NCBI RefSeq assembly: GCF_002056295.1
Contig: NZ_CP020100.1
Span: forward strand, 1,077,501-1,141,500
Origin: Halopseudomonas phragmitis
Lineage (GTDB): Bacteria; Pseudomonadota; Gammaproteobacteria; Pseudomonadales; Pseudomonadaceae
Direction: 5' to 3'
DNA length: 64,000 nt
The position numbers and the translations under genes are program-made. The notes below the pieces were generated by a model. It was not told the origin of the DNA. It ran no database searches and saw only the letters and a program-made list of their open reading frames with translations. This document shows positions 8,274-17,771 of the stretch, piece by piece (within the stretch, counting starts at the first letter, position 1; each line of letters starts with the position of its first letter).

Positions 8274-9644
8274 CTACAACACCCCCGGCAACCAGGTGAT
8301 CAGTCCCGGCCAGACGGCGGCGATGATCAGCATCAGGATCTGGATGGCGATAAACGGCATTACCCCGCGGTACATGGCGCTGGTCGGGACGGTGACCGGG
8401 GTGACGCCGCGCAGATAGAACAGCGCGAAGCCGAACGGCGGGGTCAGGAACGAGGTTTGCAGGTTCAGGGCGATCATGACCCCCAGCCAGATCGGGTCCA
8501 GGCCCATCATCAGCAGCACCGGACCGACGATCGGAACCACCACAAAGGTGATCTCGATGAAGTCGAGGATAAAGCCGAGCAGGAAGATCACCAGCATCAC
8601 CAGAATGGTCGCAGTGACCACCCCGCCGGGCAGGCTGTTGAAGGCCTGATGAATCAGCTCTTCGCCACCGAAGCCGCGAAATACCAGAGAGAAGATCGAG
8701 GCGCCGATCAGGATCATGAACACCATGGCGCTGATCTGGGTGGTCGATTCGACCACTTCACGTAGCCGGGTCAGATTCAGTTGACCCTTGATCAGCGCCA
8801 GCAGGGTAGCGCCCAGAGCGCCGACGGCGGCGGCTTCGGTGGCGGTGGCGATGCCGCCGAGGATTGAACCGAGTACCGCCATGATCAATAGCAGCGGCGG
8901 CAACAGGCTGCCGAGCAGGCTGAGCAGTTTGAGCTCTCCGCGCTCTTCGGCCGGAATCGCCGGCAGCTTGTGCGGGCGTAGCAGGGCCACGCCGATCAGA
9001 TACAGCAGATACAGACCGACCAGCAGCAGACCGGGCAGCAGTGAACCGATGAACAGGTCGCTGACGGTGACGGTCTGGGGCGAGAAGATGCCCTGGCGCA
9101 ACTGGGCCTGCTGATAGGCGCTGGACAACACATCGCCCAGCAAAACCAGAATGATCGATGGTGGAATGATCTGCCCCAGAGTACCGGTGGCGGCCAGGGT
9201 GCCGGTGGCCACCGCCGGGTCATAGCCGCGCCGGAGCATGGTCGGCAGGGCCAGCAGGCCGAGGGTGACTACGGTGGCGCCGACAATGCCGGTACTGGCG
9301 GCCAGCAGCGCGCCGACCAGACAGACCGAGAACGCCAGCCCGCCGCGCAGCCCGCCAAACAGCCGGGACATGGATTCGAGCAGGCTTTCGGCGATCCGCG
9401 ATTTCTCCAGCATCACGCCCATGAACACGAACAACGGCACCGCCAGCAGGGTCTGGTTGTTCATGGTGCCGAACAGCCGGCTGGGCAGGGCGCCGAAGAA
9501 GCTTGGATCGAAGTTGCCAAGCACCACCCCGAGCCCGGCGAACAGCAGTGACAGCCCGCCCAGCGTAAAGGCTACCGGGTAGCCGACCAGCAGAGCCAGA
9601 CACAGACACAGAAACAGGGCGATGGCCATGAACTCGGGCGGCAT
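8274..9644 (-). CDS. TRAP transporter large permease subunit (DctM-like)
   Basis: A 456-residue, very hydrophobic protein of the DctM family. This is the ion-coupled channel subunit that moves the substrate delivered by the binding protein across the inner membrane. The N-terminus (MPPEFMAIALFLCLCLALLVGYPVAFTLG) and segments such as GATVVTLGLLALPTMLRRGYDP and IIPPSIILVLLGD are typical of DctM. The ATG at 9644 is preceded by GGAGGAG and overlaps the stop of the small-subunit gene (ATGA), so the two are translationally coupled. An upstream extension of the frame to 9875 runs inside the small-subunit gene and is not used. Confidence 0.93.
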   Translation of the reverse strand: MPPEFMAIALFLCLCLALLVGYPVAFTLGGLSLLFAGLGVVLGNFDPSFFGALPSRLFGTMNNQTLLAVPLFVFMGVMLEKSRIAESLLESMSRLFGGLRGGLAFSVCLVGALLAASTGIVGATVVTLGLLALPTMLRRGYDPAVATGTLAATGTLGQIIPPSIILVLLGDVLSSAYQQAQLRQGIFSPQTVTVSDLFIGSLLPGLLLVGLYLLYLIGVALLRPHKLPAIPAEERGELKLLSLLGSLLPPLLLIMAVLGSILGGIATATEAAAVGALGATLLALIKGQLNLTRLREVVESTTQISAMVFMILIGASIFSLVFRGFGGEELIHQAFNSLPGGVVTATILVMLVIFLLGFILDFIEITFVVVPIVGPVLLMMGLDPIWLGVMIALNLQTSFLTPPFGFALFYLRGVTPVTVPTSAMYRGVMPFIAIQILMLIIAAVWPGLITWLPGVL

Positions 9645-10204
9645 CACAGCTCCTCCTGTGGCTGGCTGTCGAGATGCCGGGGCAGGGCGCCGCGCAGGAC
9701 CGCGGTAGTCTTGATCAACTGGGCGATGGCCTGCAGCAGCAGGCTGGCGACCAGCAGCAGGATGATGCTCTTTTGCAGATAGACCCAAGGCAGGCCGCCG
9801 GCATCGGCCGAGCGCTCCTGGCGGGCCCAGGATACGGCGACATAATCCCAGCAGCTCCAGGCCAGAAACAGGCACACCGGCAGCAGGAACAACAGGGTGC
9901 CGGTCAGGTCGACCAGTGCCTGGCGTTTGGCACTGTGGCGGCGGTAGAAGATATCCACCCGGACATGAGCGTCACGCTGCAGGGTCCAGGCGGCTGCGCC
10001 CATGAACACCAGCGCGTGGGCGTACATGATCAATTCCTGGGCGGCAGTAGCACCCAGGCTAAAACCGTAGCGCAGCAGCACCACGTAGCAGGTCAGCACG
10101 ACCATCAGCAGCGTCAGCCAGGCCAGCGTCCGGCCGAGGCCGGCGTTGACCAGATCGATGACCCGGGCCAGACGCAGGGCGATGGCCATGGGGGAACCGG
10201 ACAT
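9644..10204 (-). CDS. TRAP transporter small permease subunit (DctQ-like)
   Basis: A 186-residue protein with four predicted membrane helices, the size and topology of DctQ. The central motif AAAWTLQRDAHVRVDIFYRR is the family signature (H-V-R-V-D). The gene is immediately upstream of, and overlaps by 4 bp, the DctM-type gene. With the binding protein at 3851 it would complete a TRAP system, although that gene is 3.3 kb away on the opposite strand. The ATG at 10204 has a modest AGGG upstream; the internal ATG at MAIALRL is an alternative start. Confidence 0.9.
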   Translation of the reverse strand: MSGSPMAIALRLARVIDLVNAGLGRTLAWLTLLMVVLTCYVVLLRYGFSLGATAAQELIMYAHALVFMGAAAWTLQRDAHVRVDIFYRRHSAKRQALVDLTGTLLFLLPVCLFLAWSCWDYVAVSWARQERSADAGGLPWVYLQKSIILLLVASLLLQAIAQLIKTTAVLRGALPRHLDSQPQEEL

Positions 10205-10246
10205 GTGCGGGAACCCTATGCGGCGCGGGGCCTGATGCCCCGTCGG

Positions 10247-10639
10247 TCAGGAAGGAATGACGCGGGTGCGGCCGCGGTCGTCGATTGCGACGAACACGAA
10301 TACCGCTTCGGTCACCTTGCGGCTTTCATCGTGGGCCAGGTCTTCGCTCCAGACCTCGACCAGCACCTTGATCGAGCTGCGACCGATATCCAGCACATGG
10401 CAGTGAAACGCCAGTTGCGCGCCGACCGGCACGGGGACCATGAAGCCCATGCGGTCGATGGCCACGGTAGCGACCCGGCCACGGGCAATGCGCGAGGCGG
10501 TGCTGGTACCAGCCATATCCATCTGCGAGACCAGCCAGCCACCATAAATGTCGCCGAAGCTGTTGCAGTCGCGGGGCAGAGCGGTGACCTTGAGCGCCAG
10601 CTCACCCTTGGGAACAGGTTCCTTGTCTAGATCGTGCAT
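10247..10639 (-). CDS. yciA: Acyl-CoA thioesterase, YciA type
   Basis: A 130-residue single hotdog-fold thioesterase that hydrolyses acyl-CoA. The conserved segment DCNSFGDIYGGWLVSQMDMAG contains the active-site Asn-x-x-G-x-x-x-G-G pattern of YciA. VATVAIDRMGFMVPVPVG and VFVFVAIDDRGRTR follow as expected. The length fits the family. The start ATG at 10639 faces the pstS regulatory region. The phosphate locus lies downstream on the other strand and is unrelated in function. Confidence 0.88.
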   Translation of the reverse strand: MHDLDKEPVPKGELALKVTALPRDCNSFGDIYGGWLVSQMDMAGTSTASRIARGRVATVAIDRMGFMVPVPVGAQLAFHCHVLDIGRSSIKVLVEVWSEDLAHDESRKVTEAVFVFVAIDDRGRTRVIPS

Positions 10640-10791
10640 GTATCACTCGATAAGGTATGTTGTAATTGTTGTCTTCCATCAACCCGTGGAATCAGGCTTG
10701 ACAGGGCAGAAACAGCGCTATGTTAAGGGATTGCGGGGGCCCTCTCAATCTTTGTCGACGGGCTGCGCGGCTTAATGGCGCATACTGGCAG

Positions 10792-10831
10792 CCTTCATAC
10801 AATTGTCATATTCCTTGAATAGGGTTGTCAC
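10792..10831 (+). promoter_or_regulatory. Tandem Pho boxes upstream of pstS
   Basis: Four 7-base units spaced exactly 11 bp apart: CCTTCAT (10792), TTGTCAT (10803), CTTGAAT (10814) and TTGTCAC (10825). The consensus PhoB unit is CTGTCAT. The first pair has the spacer ACAA. The last unit ends 56 bp before the pstS ATG. PhoB, encoded at 25291, should activate here under phosphate starvation. Confidence 0.8.
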
Positions 10832-10887
10832 ACGGCTTCCAGATACTTGGTCGCGTGTTGCCAATACATACTCTCAAGGAGTTATTC

Positions 10888-11862
10888 ATGAAACTGAAGC
10901 AATTGTGCGTCGCCATTTCCTTCGCCGCTGTGGGCGCGATCAGCACTGCCGCTGTAGCTGACATTGATCCGAACCTGCCGAAGTATGAGCGCGCCAGTGG
11001 CGTGTCCGGTAACCTGTCCAGTATCGGTTCCGACACCCTGAACAACCTGATGACTCTGTGGGCTGAAGAGTTCAACAAGTTCTACCCGAACGTTAACGTC
11101 CAGATTCAGGGCGCTGGTTCCTCCACTGCGCCGCCGGCCATCACCGAAGGCACCGCCAACCTGGCGCCGATGAGCCGCGCCATGCGTGACTCTGAAATCC
11201 AGACTTTTGAAGGTCGTCATGGCTATGCGCCCTACGCGCTGCCGGTCGCCGTCGACATGCTGGCTGTTTATGTCAACAAGGACAACCCGATTGAAGGTCT
11301 GAGCCTGCCGCAGGTTGATGCCATCTTCTCCGCTACCCGTCGCTGCGGTTACGAAGCCGACATCACCCGCTGGGGCCAGTTGGGTATGACTGGCGCCTGG
11401 GCTAACCGTGACTTCGCCCTGTACAGCCGCAACGCGGTATCCGGCACCTACGGTTTCTTCAAGGACAACGCCCTGTGCGGCGGTGACTTCAAATCCAGCA
11501 TCAACGAGCAGCCGGGTTCTTCCTCGGTGGTTCAGGGTGTGACTGAGTCGATCAACGGTATCGGCTACTCCGGTATCGGCTATCGCACCTCGGGTGTGCG
11601 CGTCGTTCCGCTGGCTACCGAGGAGGGCGCTGACTTCGTTGAAGCGACTGCCGAGAACGCTGCCAATGGTACTTACCCGCTGGCCCGTTACCTGTACGTC
11701 TACATCAACAAGAACCCGAATCAGGATCTGGACCCGCTGACCCGCGAATTCGTCAAGATGCTCTACACCCAGGAAGGTCAGGGCGTAGTTGATCGTGACG
11801 GTTTCGTGACTGTGCCCAAGTCGGTTGCCGACAAGGTACTGAGCGACCTGAACATCAAGTAA
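10888..11862 (+). CDS. pstS: Phosphate ABC transporter periplasmic binding protein PstS
   Basis: A 324-residue periplasmic protein that binds phosphate for the Pst importer. It has a signal peptide ([21 protein letters not shown]), then the Pst signature [23 protein letters not shown] and [40 protein letters not shown] is another phosphate-contacting block. The start at ATG 10888 follows AAGGA at 10876-10880; the frame is open upstream to 10825 but that part would precede the signal peptide. It is the first gene of pstS-pstC-pstA-pstB-phoU and is followed by its own terminator, so it is probably made in excess over the permease. Confidence 0.96.
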   Translation: MKLKQLCVAISFAAVGAISTAAVADIDPNLPKYERASGVSGNLSSIGSDTLNNLMTLWAEEFNKFYPNVNVQIQGAGSSTAPPAITEGTANLAPMSRAMRDSEIQTFEGRHGYAPYALPVAVDMLAVYVNKDNPIEGLSLPQVDAIFSATRRCGYEADITRWGQLGMTGAWANRDFALYSRNAVSGTYGFFKDNALCGGDFKSSINEQPGSSSVVQGVTESINGIGYSGIGYRTSGVRVVPLATEEGADFVEATAENAANGTYPLARYLYVYINKNPNQDLDPLTREFVKMLYTQEGQGVVDRDGFVTVPKSVADKVLSDLNIK

Positions 11863-11900
11863 CGGATTGCGTTTACCGCCAGGGATGGCGGGTTATCGGA

Positions 11901-11926
11901 AAAGGGGCCTGCGGGCCTCTTTTTTC
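11901..11926 (+). terminator. Rho-independent terminator after pstS
   Basis: An 8-bp stem (AAGGGGCC with GGCCTCTT, one G-U pair) around loop TGCG is followed by a run of T residues. It lies 38 bp after the pstS stop and just before the second Pho box, so it should limit read-through into pstC. Confidence 0.8.
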
Positions 11927-11932
11927 ATGTCT

Positions 11933-11950
11933 TTGTAACATTGCTGTCAC
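11933..11950 (+). promoter_or_regulatory. Pho box upstream of pstC
   Basis: Two 7-base units, TTGTAAC (11933-11939) and CTGTCAC (11944-11950), are 11 bp apart and match the PhoB consensus CTGTCAT. The box ends 56 bp before the pstC start, the same distance as at pstS. It suggests an independent PhoB promoter for pstCAB-phoU. Confidence 0.7.
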
Positions 11951-12006
11951 ACAGACTCCTTAGCCTGTGCTGACCATAGTGCCAGGACCGGATAGAGCAG
12001 CCTGTT

Positions 12007-14304
12007 ATGACTGACATTACCTCAACGATCGGCAAGAGCGCCCCTCCGCGCTCCTTGCTGCCCGATGCCGAAGCCAGAAAGCGCCTGCGCCAGCGCCGGC
12101 TATTCAAGGACAATGCCTCGCGTTGGGGCATCAGCGCCGCCGGTTTCGGCGTGGTGTTCGCTTTGGCGCTGATCTTCATTTACCTGTTCTATGAGGTGGC
12201 GCCGATTCTGCGCGGCGCCTCGGTCACCCCACTGACCAGTCAGCCGGTGCCAGTGGCTGACGCCCGAACCCAGGCCATTCTGATCGAGCGTTACGAGGAG
12301 CTGGGTTTCCAGTACAGCGACGATGGCCAGGTCAGCTTCTTCGAACTGGCCAACGGCAATCTGCGCAGCCAACTGCCACTAAATCTGCCCGAAGGCGCTA
12401 AGGTCACCAGTTTTGCCGCTACCGAGCCGGGTACCCAGGTGACCGCCCATGGCCTGGATAATGGCCAGGTCGTGGTGGTGCAGCATGCCTATACTCTGAG
12501 CTTCCCCGAGGGTCGCCGGGTGATCGCGCCGCGGCTGGAAGCTCCGCTGGGCAGTGATCCTATTACCCTTGACGAACAGGGCCAGGCACTCAAGCTGCTG
12601 GCGATTGAAAGCCGCACCCGTGGTCGGGCCGGGACCATGATCGCCGGGGTGACCGAGGACAATCGACTGCTGCTGGCCAACCTGGCCACCCGTACCAACC
12701 TGATGACCGGAGCCACCAGTGTTGATCGCCAGGTCTACAGCCTGCCGCCGATCCCGGGTGAGCCGGTGCGCCTGCTGGTCGACAAGGCCCTGCGCAGCCT
12801 GTATGTGGCTGACCGCAGCGGCAAGATCCACTATTACGATGTCAGCCAGCCGGCCAATGCCCGGCTGGTGACCAGTGTCGATGCCGGTAACGGCAGCCCG
12901 ATCACTGCGATGGAGTTCCTGGTCGGCACCGTGTCGTTGATCGTGGGTACCGAGCGCGGCGAGCTTAGCCAGTGGTTTCTGGTGCGTGATGCACAGAATC
13001 GCTATGACCTGACCCGTATTCGTGATTTCAAGAACCATGGCGCGGCGATCACCGCCATTGCCCCGGAATACAACCGCAAGGGCTTTATTGCCGGTGACGC
13101 CAAGGGCCAGATCGGGGTGCATTACGGCACCTCGTCACGCACCCTGTACCTCAAGTCGTTGATTGACCGGCCGATCGAGCAGGTGGCGGTGTCGCCGCTC
13201 AATGGCCGGATCATGGCCCAGGATGATCAGGGCCAGCTGCACATTGCCGAGCTGTGGAACCAGCATCCGCAGCTGTCGTTTGCGGCGATGTGGAACAAGG
13301 TCTGGTATGAGGGCCGGGCCGACCCCGAATACATCTGGCAGTCGTCCTCGGCGACCGATGAATTCGAGTCCAAGTTCAGCCTGGTGCCGCTGTCGGTCGG
13401 GACCCTGAAAGCGGCCTTCTATGCCATGCTGTTTGCCATGCCGCTGGCGATTGCCGGGGCGATCTACACCGCCTACTTCATGACTCCCAAGCTGCGCGGC
13501 ATCGTCAAGCCGAGCATCGAGATCATGGAAGCCTTGCCGACCGTGATCCTGGGTTTCCTTGCCGGCCTGTGGCTGGCGCCGTTTACCGAGGAACACCTGC
13601 CGGCAATCTTCAGCATTCTCTTGCTGCTACCGGTGATGATGCTGGTGTTCGCTTTCATCTGGACCAATGTCATTCCGGCTGGCCTGCGCCAGCGGATTCC
13701 CGATGGTTGGGAAGCAGCGCTGCTGGTGCCGGTCATCATCGGCTTTGTCTGGCTGGCAGTGTTCATGAGCCCGCTGCTGGAGATCTGGTTCTTCAACGGC
13801 AGCATGCGCCAGTGGTTCACCGATATTGGCATCACCTACGACCAGCGCAACGCCCTGATCGTTGGTATCGCCATGGGCTTTGCGGTGATCCCGACCATCT
13901 TCTCGATTGCCGAAGATGCGGTGTTCACCGTGCCCAAGCATCTGACCCAGGGCTCGCTGGCGCTGGGCGCCACCCGCTGGCAGACGGTGATCGGGGTGGT
14001 GCTGCCGACCGCCAGTCCGGGGATTTTCTCGGCGGTGATGATGGGCTTTGGCCGGGCCGTAGGCGAGACCATGATCGTGCTGATGGCGACCGGCAACAGC
14101 CCGGTAGTTAACTTCAACATCTTCGAAGGCATGCGCACGCTGTCGGCCAACATCGCCGTAGAGCTGCCGGAGACCGCCGTGGGCTCGTCGCACTTCCGCG
14201 TACTGTTCCTGGCCGCCCTGGTGCTGCTGGCGCTGACGTTCATCGTCAACACCCTGGCGGAAATCATTCGTCAGCGGCTGCGCGCCCGCTACAGCAACCT
14301 GTGA
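12007..14304 (+). CDS. pstC: Phosphate ABC transporter permease PstC, long form
   Basis: A 765-residue inner-membrane permease, more than twice the ~320 residues of E. coli PstC. One transmembrane helix lies near residues 40-62 (GVVFALALIFIYLFYEVAP). A ~400-residue extracytoplasmic domain follows, with repeated strands that look propeller-like (for example LYVADRSGKIHYYDVS and IVGTERGELSQWFL). The C-terminal third is the canonical PstC domain with LPTVILGFLAGLWLAP and the coupling loop HLTQGSLALGATRWQTVIGVVLPTA. Long PstC forms are known in Pseudomonas. It acts with PstA and PstB. Confidence 0.94.
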   Translation: MTDITSTIGKSAPPRSLLPDAEARKRLRQRRLFKDNASRWGISAAGFGVVFALALIFIYLFYEVAPILRGASVTPLTSQPVPVADARTQAILIERYEELGFQYSDDGQVSFFELANGNLRSQLPLNLPEGAKVTSFAATEPGTQVTAHGLDNGQVVVVQHAYTLSFPEGRRVIAPRLEAPLGSDPITLDEQGQALKLLAIESRTRGRAGTMIAGVTEDNRLLLANLATRTNLMTGATSVDRQVYSLPPIPGEPVRLLVDKALRSLYVADRSGKIHYYDVSQPANARLVTSVDAGNGSPITAMEFLVGTVSLIVGTERGELSQWFLVRDAQNRYDLTRIRDFKNHGAAITAIAPEYNRKGFIAGDAKGQIGVHYGTSSRTLYLKSLIDRPIEQVAVSPLNGRIMAQDDQGQLHIAELWNQHPQLSFAAMWNKVWYEGRADPEYIWQSSSATDEFESKFSLVPLSVGTLKAAFYAMLFAMPLAIAGAIYTAYFMTPKLRGIVKPSIEIMEALPTVILGFLAGLWLAPFTEEHLPAIFSILLLLPVMMLVFAFIWTNVIPAGLRQRIPDGWEAALLVPVIIGFVWLAVFMSPLLEIWFFNGSMRQWFTDIGITYDQRNALIVGIAMGFAVIPTIFSIAEDAVFTVPKHLTQGSLALGATRWQTVIGVVLPTASPGIFSAVMMGFGRAVGETMIVLMATGNSPVVNFNIFEGMRTLSANIAVELPETAVGSSHFRVLFLAALVLLALTFIVNTLAEIIRQRLRARYSNL

Positions 14305-14327
14305 TGAACCGGATTTAGGGGAAAGAC

Positions 14328-15992
14328 ATGAAAGCGTGGTTCAAGAGTGGGGCACCCTGGATCTGGCTGAACGCCGGAGCGGTAGCGGTGTGCATGATCA
14401 TGGTGGTCGGCCTGATCGGGCTGATCGCGGTACGTGGGTTCGGCCACTTCTGGCCGGCCGATGTGGCCGAGGTGGTGATCACCGACGAGCAAGGCAATCG
14501 CAGCGTGGTGCTGGGCGAGGTGGTGCGTTCGCAGACCATCCCGGCAGCGGTTGCCCGCGATGCCGGCTACTACGTACCGGAAAACCGTGAGCTGGTCACC
14601 CGTTTCCTGTTCAAGCAGGGCAACCGCGACCAGACCGGACGTGACTTTGCCTGGTACACCGAGATCGGTATGGGCGAGTTCCAGTACCCGGAAAACGCCT
14701 TCGTCATCGAGCGCCGCGAGTGGGGCAACTTCTACGGCTACCCGGTCAAGCTGTCGCAGGACGGGCGGACCATCAGCGCCGAAGCGCCGGAGTTCTGGCA
14801 GGCGGTGCAGGCCTCGGTGGATCGCAGCCTGGAGCTGCACGACGATATCAAGGCCATTGAGCGCCGGCGTATCGGTCGGATCAACAGCGACATGGAGCAA
14901 CTGCGCCTGGAGCGGCGGATGCTCGATCTGCGCAACGTCGAGGGGCTCGAGCGTGACCAGGCCGAGGCCCGTATCGATCAGCGCAGCAGTGAGCTGGACG
15001 CTGAGTATCAGGTGCTGCGCACTGAGCTGGACGCGCTGTACGCCAGCACCCGGCGCGACAGCCTGACCTTGCGCATGGCCGATGGCAACGAACTGGAGAT
15101 CAGCTTTGCCACCATCGTCCGGGTCAGCCAGCCGAACGCCATGTCGGTGTTCGGCAAGCTAGGCCAGTACGTGGTGCGTCTCGGCGAGTTCATGACCGAT
15201 GATCCGCGTGAGGCCAATACCGAGGGTGGGATTTTCCCGGCGATCTTCGGCACCGTGACCATGGTGTTCGTGATGTCGATCATCGTTACCCCGTTCGGCA
15301 TCGCCGCCGCCATCTACCTGCGCGAGTACGCCAAACAGGGCACCATGACCCGGATCATCCGGATCTCGGTGTATAACCTGGCCGGGGTGCCGTCGATCGT
15401 TTACGGGGTATTTGGTCTGGGCTTTTTCGTCTACTTCCTTGGCGGCAGCATTGACCGGATGTTCTACGAGGCCTCGTTGCCGGCACCGACCTTCGGTACG
15501 CCGGGGCTGTTTTGGGCCTCGCTGACTCTGGCCCTGCTGACCCTGCCGATCGTCATCGTTTCCACCGAAGAAGGTCTGGCGCGGATTCCCAGCACCATCC
15601 GCCAGGGTAGCCTGGCGCTGGGCGCAACTAAGGCCGAGACCCTGTGGAAGGTGATCGTACCACTGGCCACGCCGGCGATGATGACCGGGCTGATCCTGGC
15701 GATCGCCCGAGCTGCTGGCGAAGTGGCGCCGCTGATGCTGGTTGGGGTGGTCAAGCTGGCGCCGACCCTGCCAATCGACGGCAACTTCCCGTTCATCCAT
15801 ATGGAGCGCAAGATCATGCATCTTGGTTTCCATATCTATGACGTGGGCTTCCAGAGCCCTAACGTTGAGGCGGCCCGTCCGTTGGTATACGCCACCGCGC
15901 TGGTCCTGGTCCTGTTGATCGTGGTGCTCAACCTGACCGCCATTTCGATTCGTAACCACCTGCGTGAGCGCTATCGCAGCGCTTCGGACTGA
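14328..15992 (+). CDS. pstA: Phosphate ABC transporter permease PstA, long form
   Basis: A 554-residue permease partner of PstC. It has an N-terminal transmembrane helix (AGAVAVCMIMVVGLIGLIAV), then a periplasmic region. That region includes a charged coiled coil around residues 160-245 (IERRRIGRINSDMEQLRLERR). The C-terminal ~290 residues form the PstA domain with IRISVYNLAGVPSIVYGVFG and the EAA-type loop STIRQGSLALGATKAETLWKVIVP. It lies 23 bp after pstC with GGGGAAAG as ribosome site. The extension matches that of PstC, so the two may form a joint periplasmic structure (inference). Confidence 0.94.
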   Translation: MKAWFKSGAPWIWLNAGAVAVCMIMVVGLIGLIAVRGFGHFWPADVAEVVITDEQGNRSVVLGEVVRSQTIPAAVARDAGYYVPENRELVTRFLFKQGNRDQTGRDFAWYTEIGMGEFQYPENAFVIERREWGNFYGYPVKLSQDGRTISAEAPEFWQAVQASVDRSLELHDDIKAIERRRIGRINSDMEQLRLERRMLDLRNVEGLERDQAEARIDQRSSELDAEYQVLRTELDALYASTRRDSLTLRMADGNELEISFATIVRVSQPNAMSVFGKLGQYVVRLGEFMTDDPREANTEGGIFPAIFGTVTMVFVMSIIVTPFGIAAAIYLREYAKQGTMTRIIRISVYNLAGVPSIVYGVFGLGFFVYFLGGSIDRMFYEASLPAPTFGTPGLFWASLTLALLTLPIVIVSTEEGLARIPSTIRQGSLALGATKAETLWKVIVPLATPAMMTGLILAIARAAGEVAPLMLVGVVKLAPTLPIDGNFPFIHMERKIMHLGFHIYDVGFQSPNVEAARPLVYATALVLVLLIVVLNLTAISIRNHLRERYRSASD

Positions 15993-16017
15993 TCGCCTTC
16001 AAGACAGGTAACACGAC

Positions 16018-16884
16018 ATGACTACCGAGACTGCAAGCATGAACACCCCCGCGCAACAGGGTAAAGTATCCGTTTCTGCTGCCAATGCCCTGGCAGACAA
16101 ACAAGGCGGAGTACTGTCCATGGCGGATGAAAAAGCCAAGATCGAGGTACGCAACCTCGAATTGTTCTACGGCAATGACCGGGCTCTGAACGGCATTGAC
16201 CTGACCATTCCGGAGAAGAAGGTCACCGCCTTCATCGGCCCGTCCGGTTGCGGCAAGTCGACCCTGCTGCGCTGCTTCAATCGCATGAACGATCTGGTCG
16301 ATATCTGCCGCATCGAAGGCCAGATCCTGATGGACGGCAAGAACATCTACGACCGTGATGTCGATGTGGCTGAACTGCGCCGCAATGTCGGCATGGTGTT
16401 CCAGAAGCCCAACCCGTTCCCCAAGTCGATCTACGAAAACGTCGCCTATGGCCTGCGCCTGCAGGGCGTCAGCTCCAAGCGCGACCTGGACGAAGTGGTC
16501 GAGCGTTCGCTGCGCGCCGCGGCGCTGTGGGATGAGGTCAAGGATCGTCTGAACGACAACGCCTTCGGCATGTCCGGTGGTCAGCAGCAGCGTCTGGTGA
16601 TCGCCCGGGCCATCGCCATCGAACCGGAAGTGATCCTGCTCGACGAGCCGGCTTCGGCCCTGGACCCGATCTCGACCCTGAAGATCGAGGAGCTGATCAA
16701 CGAGCTCAAGGACCAGTACACCATCGTCATCGTTACCCACAACATGCAGCAGGCCGCGCGAGTCTCGGACTACACCGCGTTCATGTACATGGGCGATCTG
16801 ATCGAGTTTGGTGACACCAACACCTTGTTCACCAACCCGAGCAAGAAGCAGACCGAAGACTACATCACCGGCCGTTACGGCTAA
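16018..16884 (+). CDS. pstB: Phosphate ABC transporter ATPase PstB
   Basis: A 288-residue ATPase that powers phosphate import. Walker A is GPSGCGKST, the ABC signature [16 protein letters not shown], Walker [14 protein letters not shown], and the switch His sits in [10 protein letters not shown]. About 35 N-terminal residues precede the first conserved strand ([12 protein letters not shown]). An internal ATG ([10 protein letters not shown]) could be an alternative start, but ATG 16018 has an AGACAGG site and correct spacing after pstA. Confidence 0.96.
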   Translation: MTTETASMNTPAQQGKVSVSAANALADKQGGVLSMADEKAKIEVRNLELFYGNDRALNGIDLTIPEKKVTAFIGPSGCGKSTLLRCFNRMNDLVDICRIEGQILMDGKNIYDRDVDVAELRRNVGMVFQKPNPFPKSIYENVAYGLRLQGVSSKRDLDEVVERSLRAAALWDEVKDRLNDNAFGMSGGQQQRLVIARAIAIEPEVILLDEPASALDPISTLKIEELINELKDQYTIVIVTHNMQQAARVSDYTAFMYMGDLIEFGDTNTLFTNPSKKQTEDYITGRYG

Positions 16885-16901
16885 CCCGCAGGGAGACTGC
16901 C

Positions 16902-17624
16902 ATGAATCAAGACAAAGAAGCATTCAGCCATCACATCTCCCAACAGTTCAACGAGGAGCTGGAGGAAATCCGCACCCTCATGCTGGAGATGGGCGGTCTG
17001 GTGGAGATGCAGGTCAACGATGCCATCGTCGCCCTGATCGAAGGTGATGCCAAGCTGGCCGAGCTGGTGCGCGAGAAGGATGACGCGATCAACCAGATGG
17101 AGCGCAAGATCGACCAGGAGTGCATGCGCATTCTGGCCCGTCGTCAACCGGCGGCCAGTGATCTGCGACTGGTGATTAGCATCAGCAAGATCATCGTCGA
17201 TCTTGAGCGCATTGGTGACGAAGCCTCGAAGATTGCCCGTCGGGCTCAGTATCTGGTCGAGGAAGGCCAGGCCCCGCGGGGCTACGTCGAGTGCCGGCAT
17301 ATCGGTTATCACGTGCGCAAGATGGTGCAGGACGCGCTGGACGCTTTCGCTCGCTTCGACAGCGACCAGGCCTTCGCCGTTGCCCGCGAGGACAAGGTGG
17401 TCGATCAGGAGTACAAGACCGCCATGCGCGAGATGGTCACCTACATGATGGAAGATCCACGCTCCATTACCCGGGTGCTGAACATCCTCTGGGTACTGCG
17501 CTCACTGGAGCGGGTCGGCGATCACGCGCGCAACGTTGCCGAACATGTGATCTATCTGGTCAAGGGCACTGACGTGCGCCACCTGGGCCTGAAGAACATG
17601 GAAGAGCAGTTGAAGAAGGACTGA
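16902..17624 (+). CDS. phoU: Phosphate signalling protein PhoU
   Basis: A 240-residue all-helical protein made of two PhoU repeats. Metal-binding motifs of the E/D-x-x-x-D type occur at DLERIGDEASKIARRA and SLERVGDHARNVAEH. PhoU links the Pst transporter to PhoR and keeps PhoB off when phosphate is plentiful. It is the last gene of the pst operon, 17 bp after pstB with a GGGAG site. The phoR and phoB genes are about 6-8 kb away. Confidence 0.96.
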   Translation: MNQDKEAFSHHISQQFNEELEEIRTLMLEMGGLVEMQVNDAIVALIEGDAKLAELVREKDDAINQMERKIDQECMRILARRQPAASDLRLVISISKIIVDLERIGDEASKIARRAQYLVEEGQAPRGYVECRHIGYHVRKMVQDALDAFARFDSDQAFAVAREDKVVDQEYKTAMREMVTYMMEDPRSITRVLNILWVLRSLERVGDHARNVAEHVIYLVKGTDVRHLGLKNMEEQLKKD

Positions 17625-17640
17625 TCCGGTAGCTACACCA

Positions 17641-17692
17641 GTGACGCTTACGGCGGTCTGCAAGCCGCCGGGCGTCACCCTGTTACCCAGGG
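17641..17692 (+). terminator. Large hairpin(s) after phoU
   Basis: GTGACGC (17641-17647) pairs with GCGTCAC (17672-17678), and inside it GGCGG (17652) pairs with CCGCC (17665). A second small hairpin CCCTG/CAGGG follows. There is no T-tract, so this may be a Rho-dependent end, an mRNA 3' stabiliser or a repeat rather than a simple terminator. Confidence 0.5.
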
Positions 17693-17736
17693 CAACCGCC
17701 CTCCAGCTTATGCTCGACAGCATATCTGATATTCCG

Positions 17737-17758
17737 TATATTCGAAAAACCGAATATA
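17737..17758 (+). promoter_or_regulatory. ArsR operator candidate
   Basis: A perfect inverted repeat, TATATTCG (17737-17744) and CGAATATA (17751-17758), with a 6-bp spacer. It ends 13 bp before the arsR start. ArsR/SmtB repressors bind AT-rich dyads in this position, so autoregulation of the ars operon is likely. Confidence 0.75.
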
Positions 17759-17771
17759 ACGGAGTCCCACC

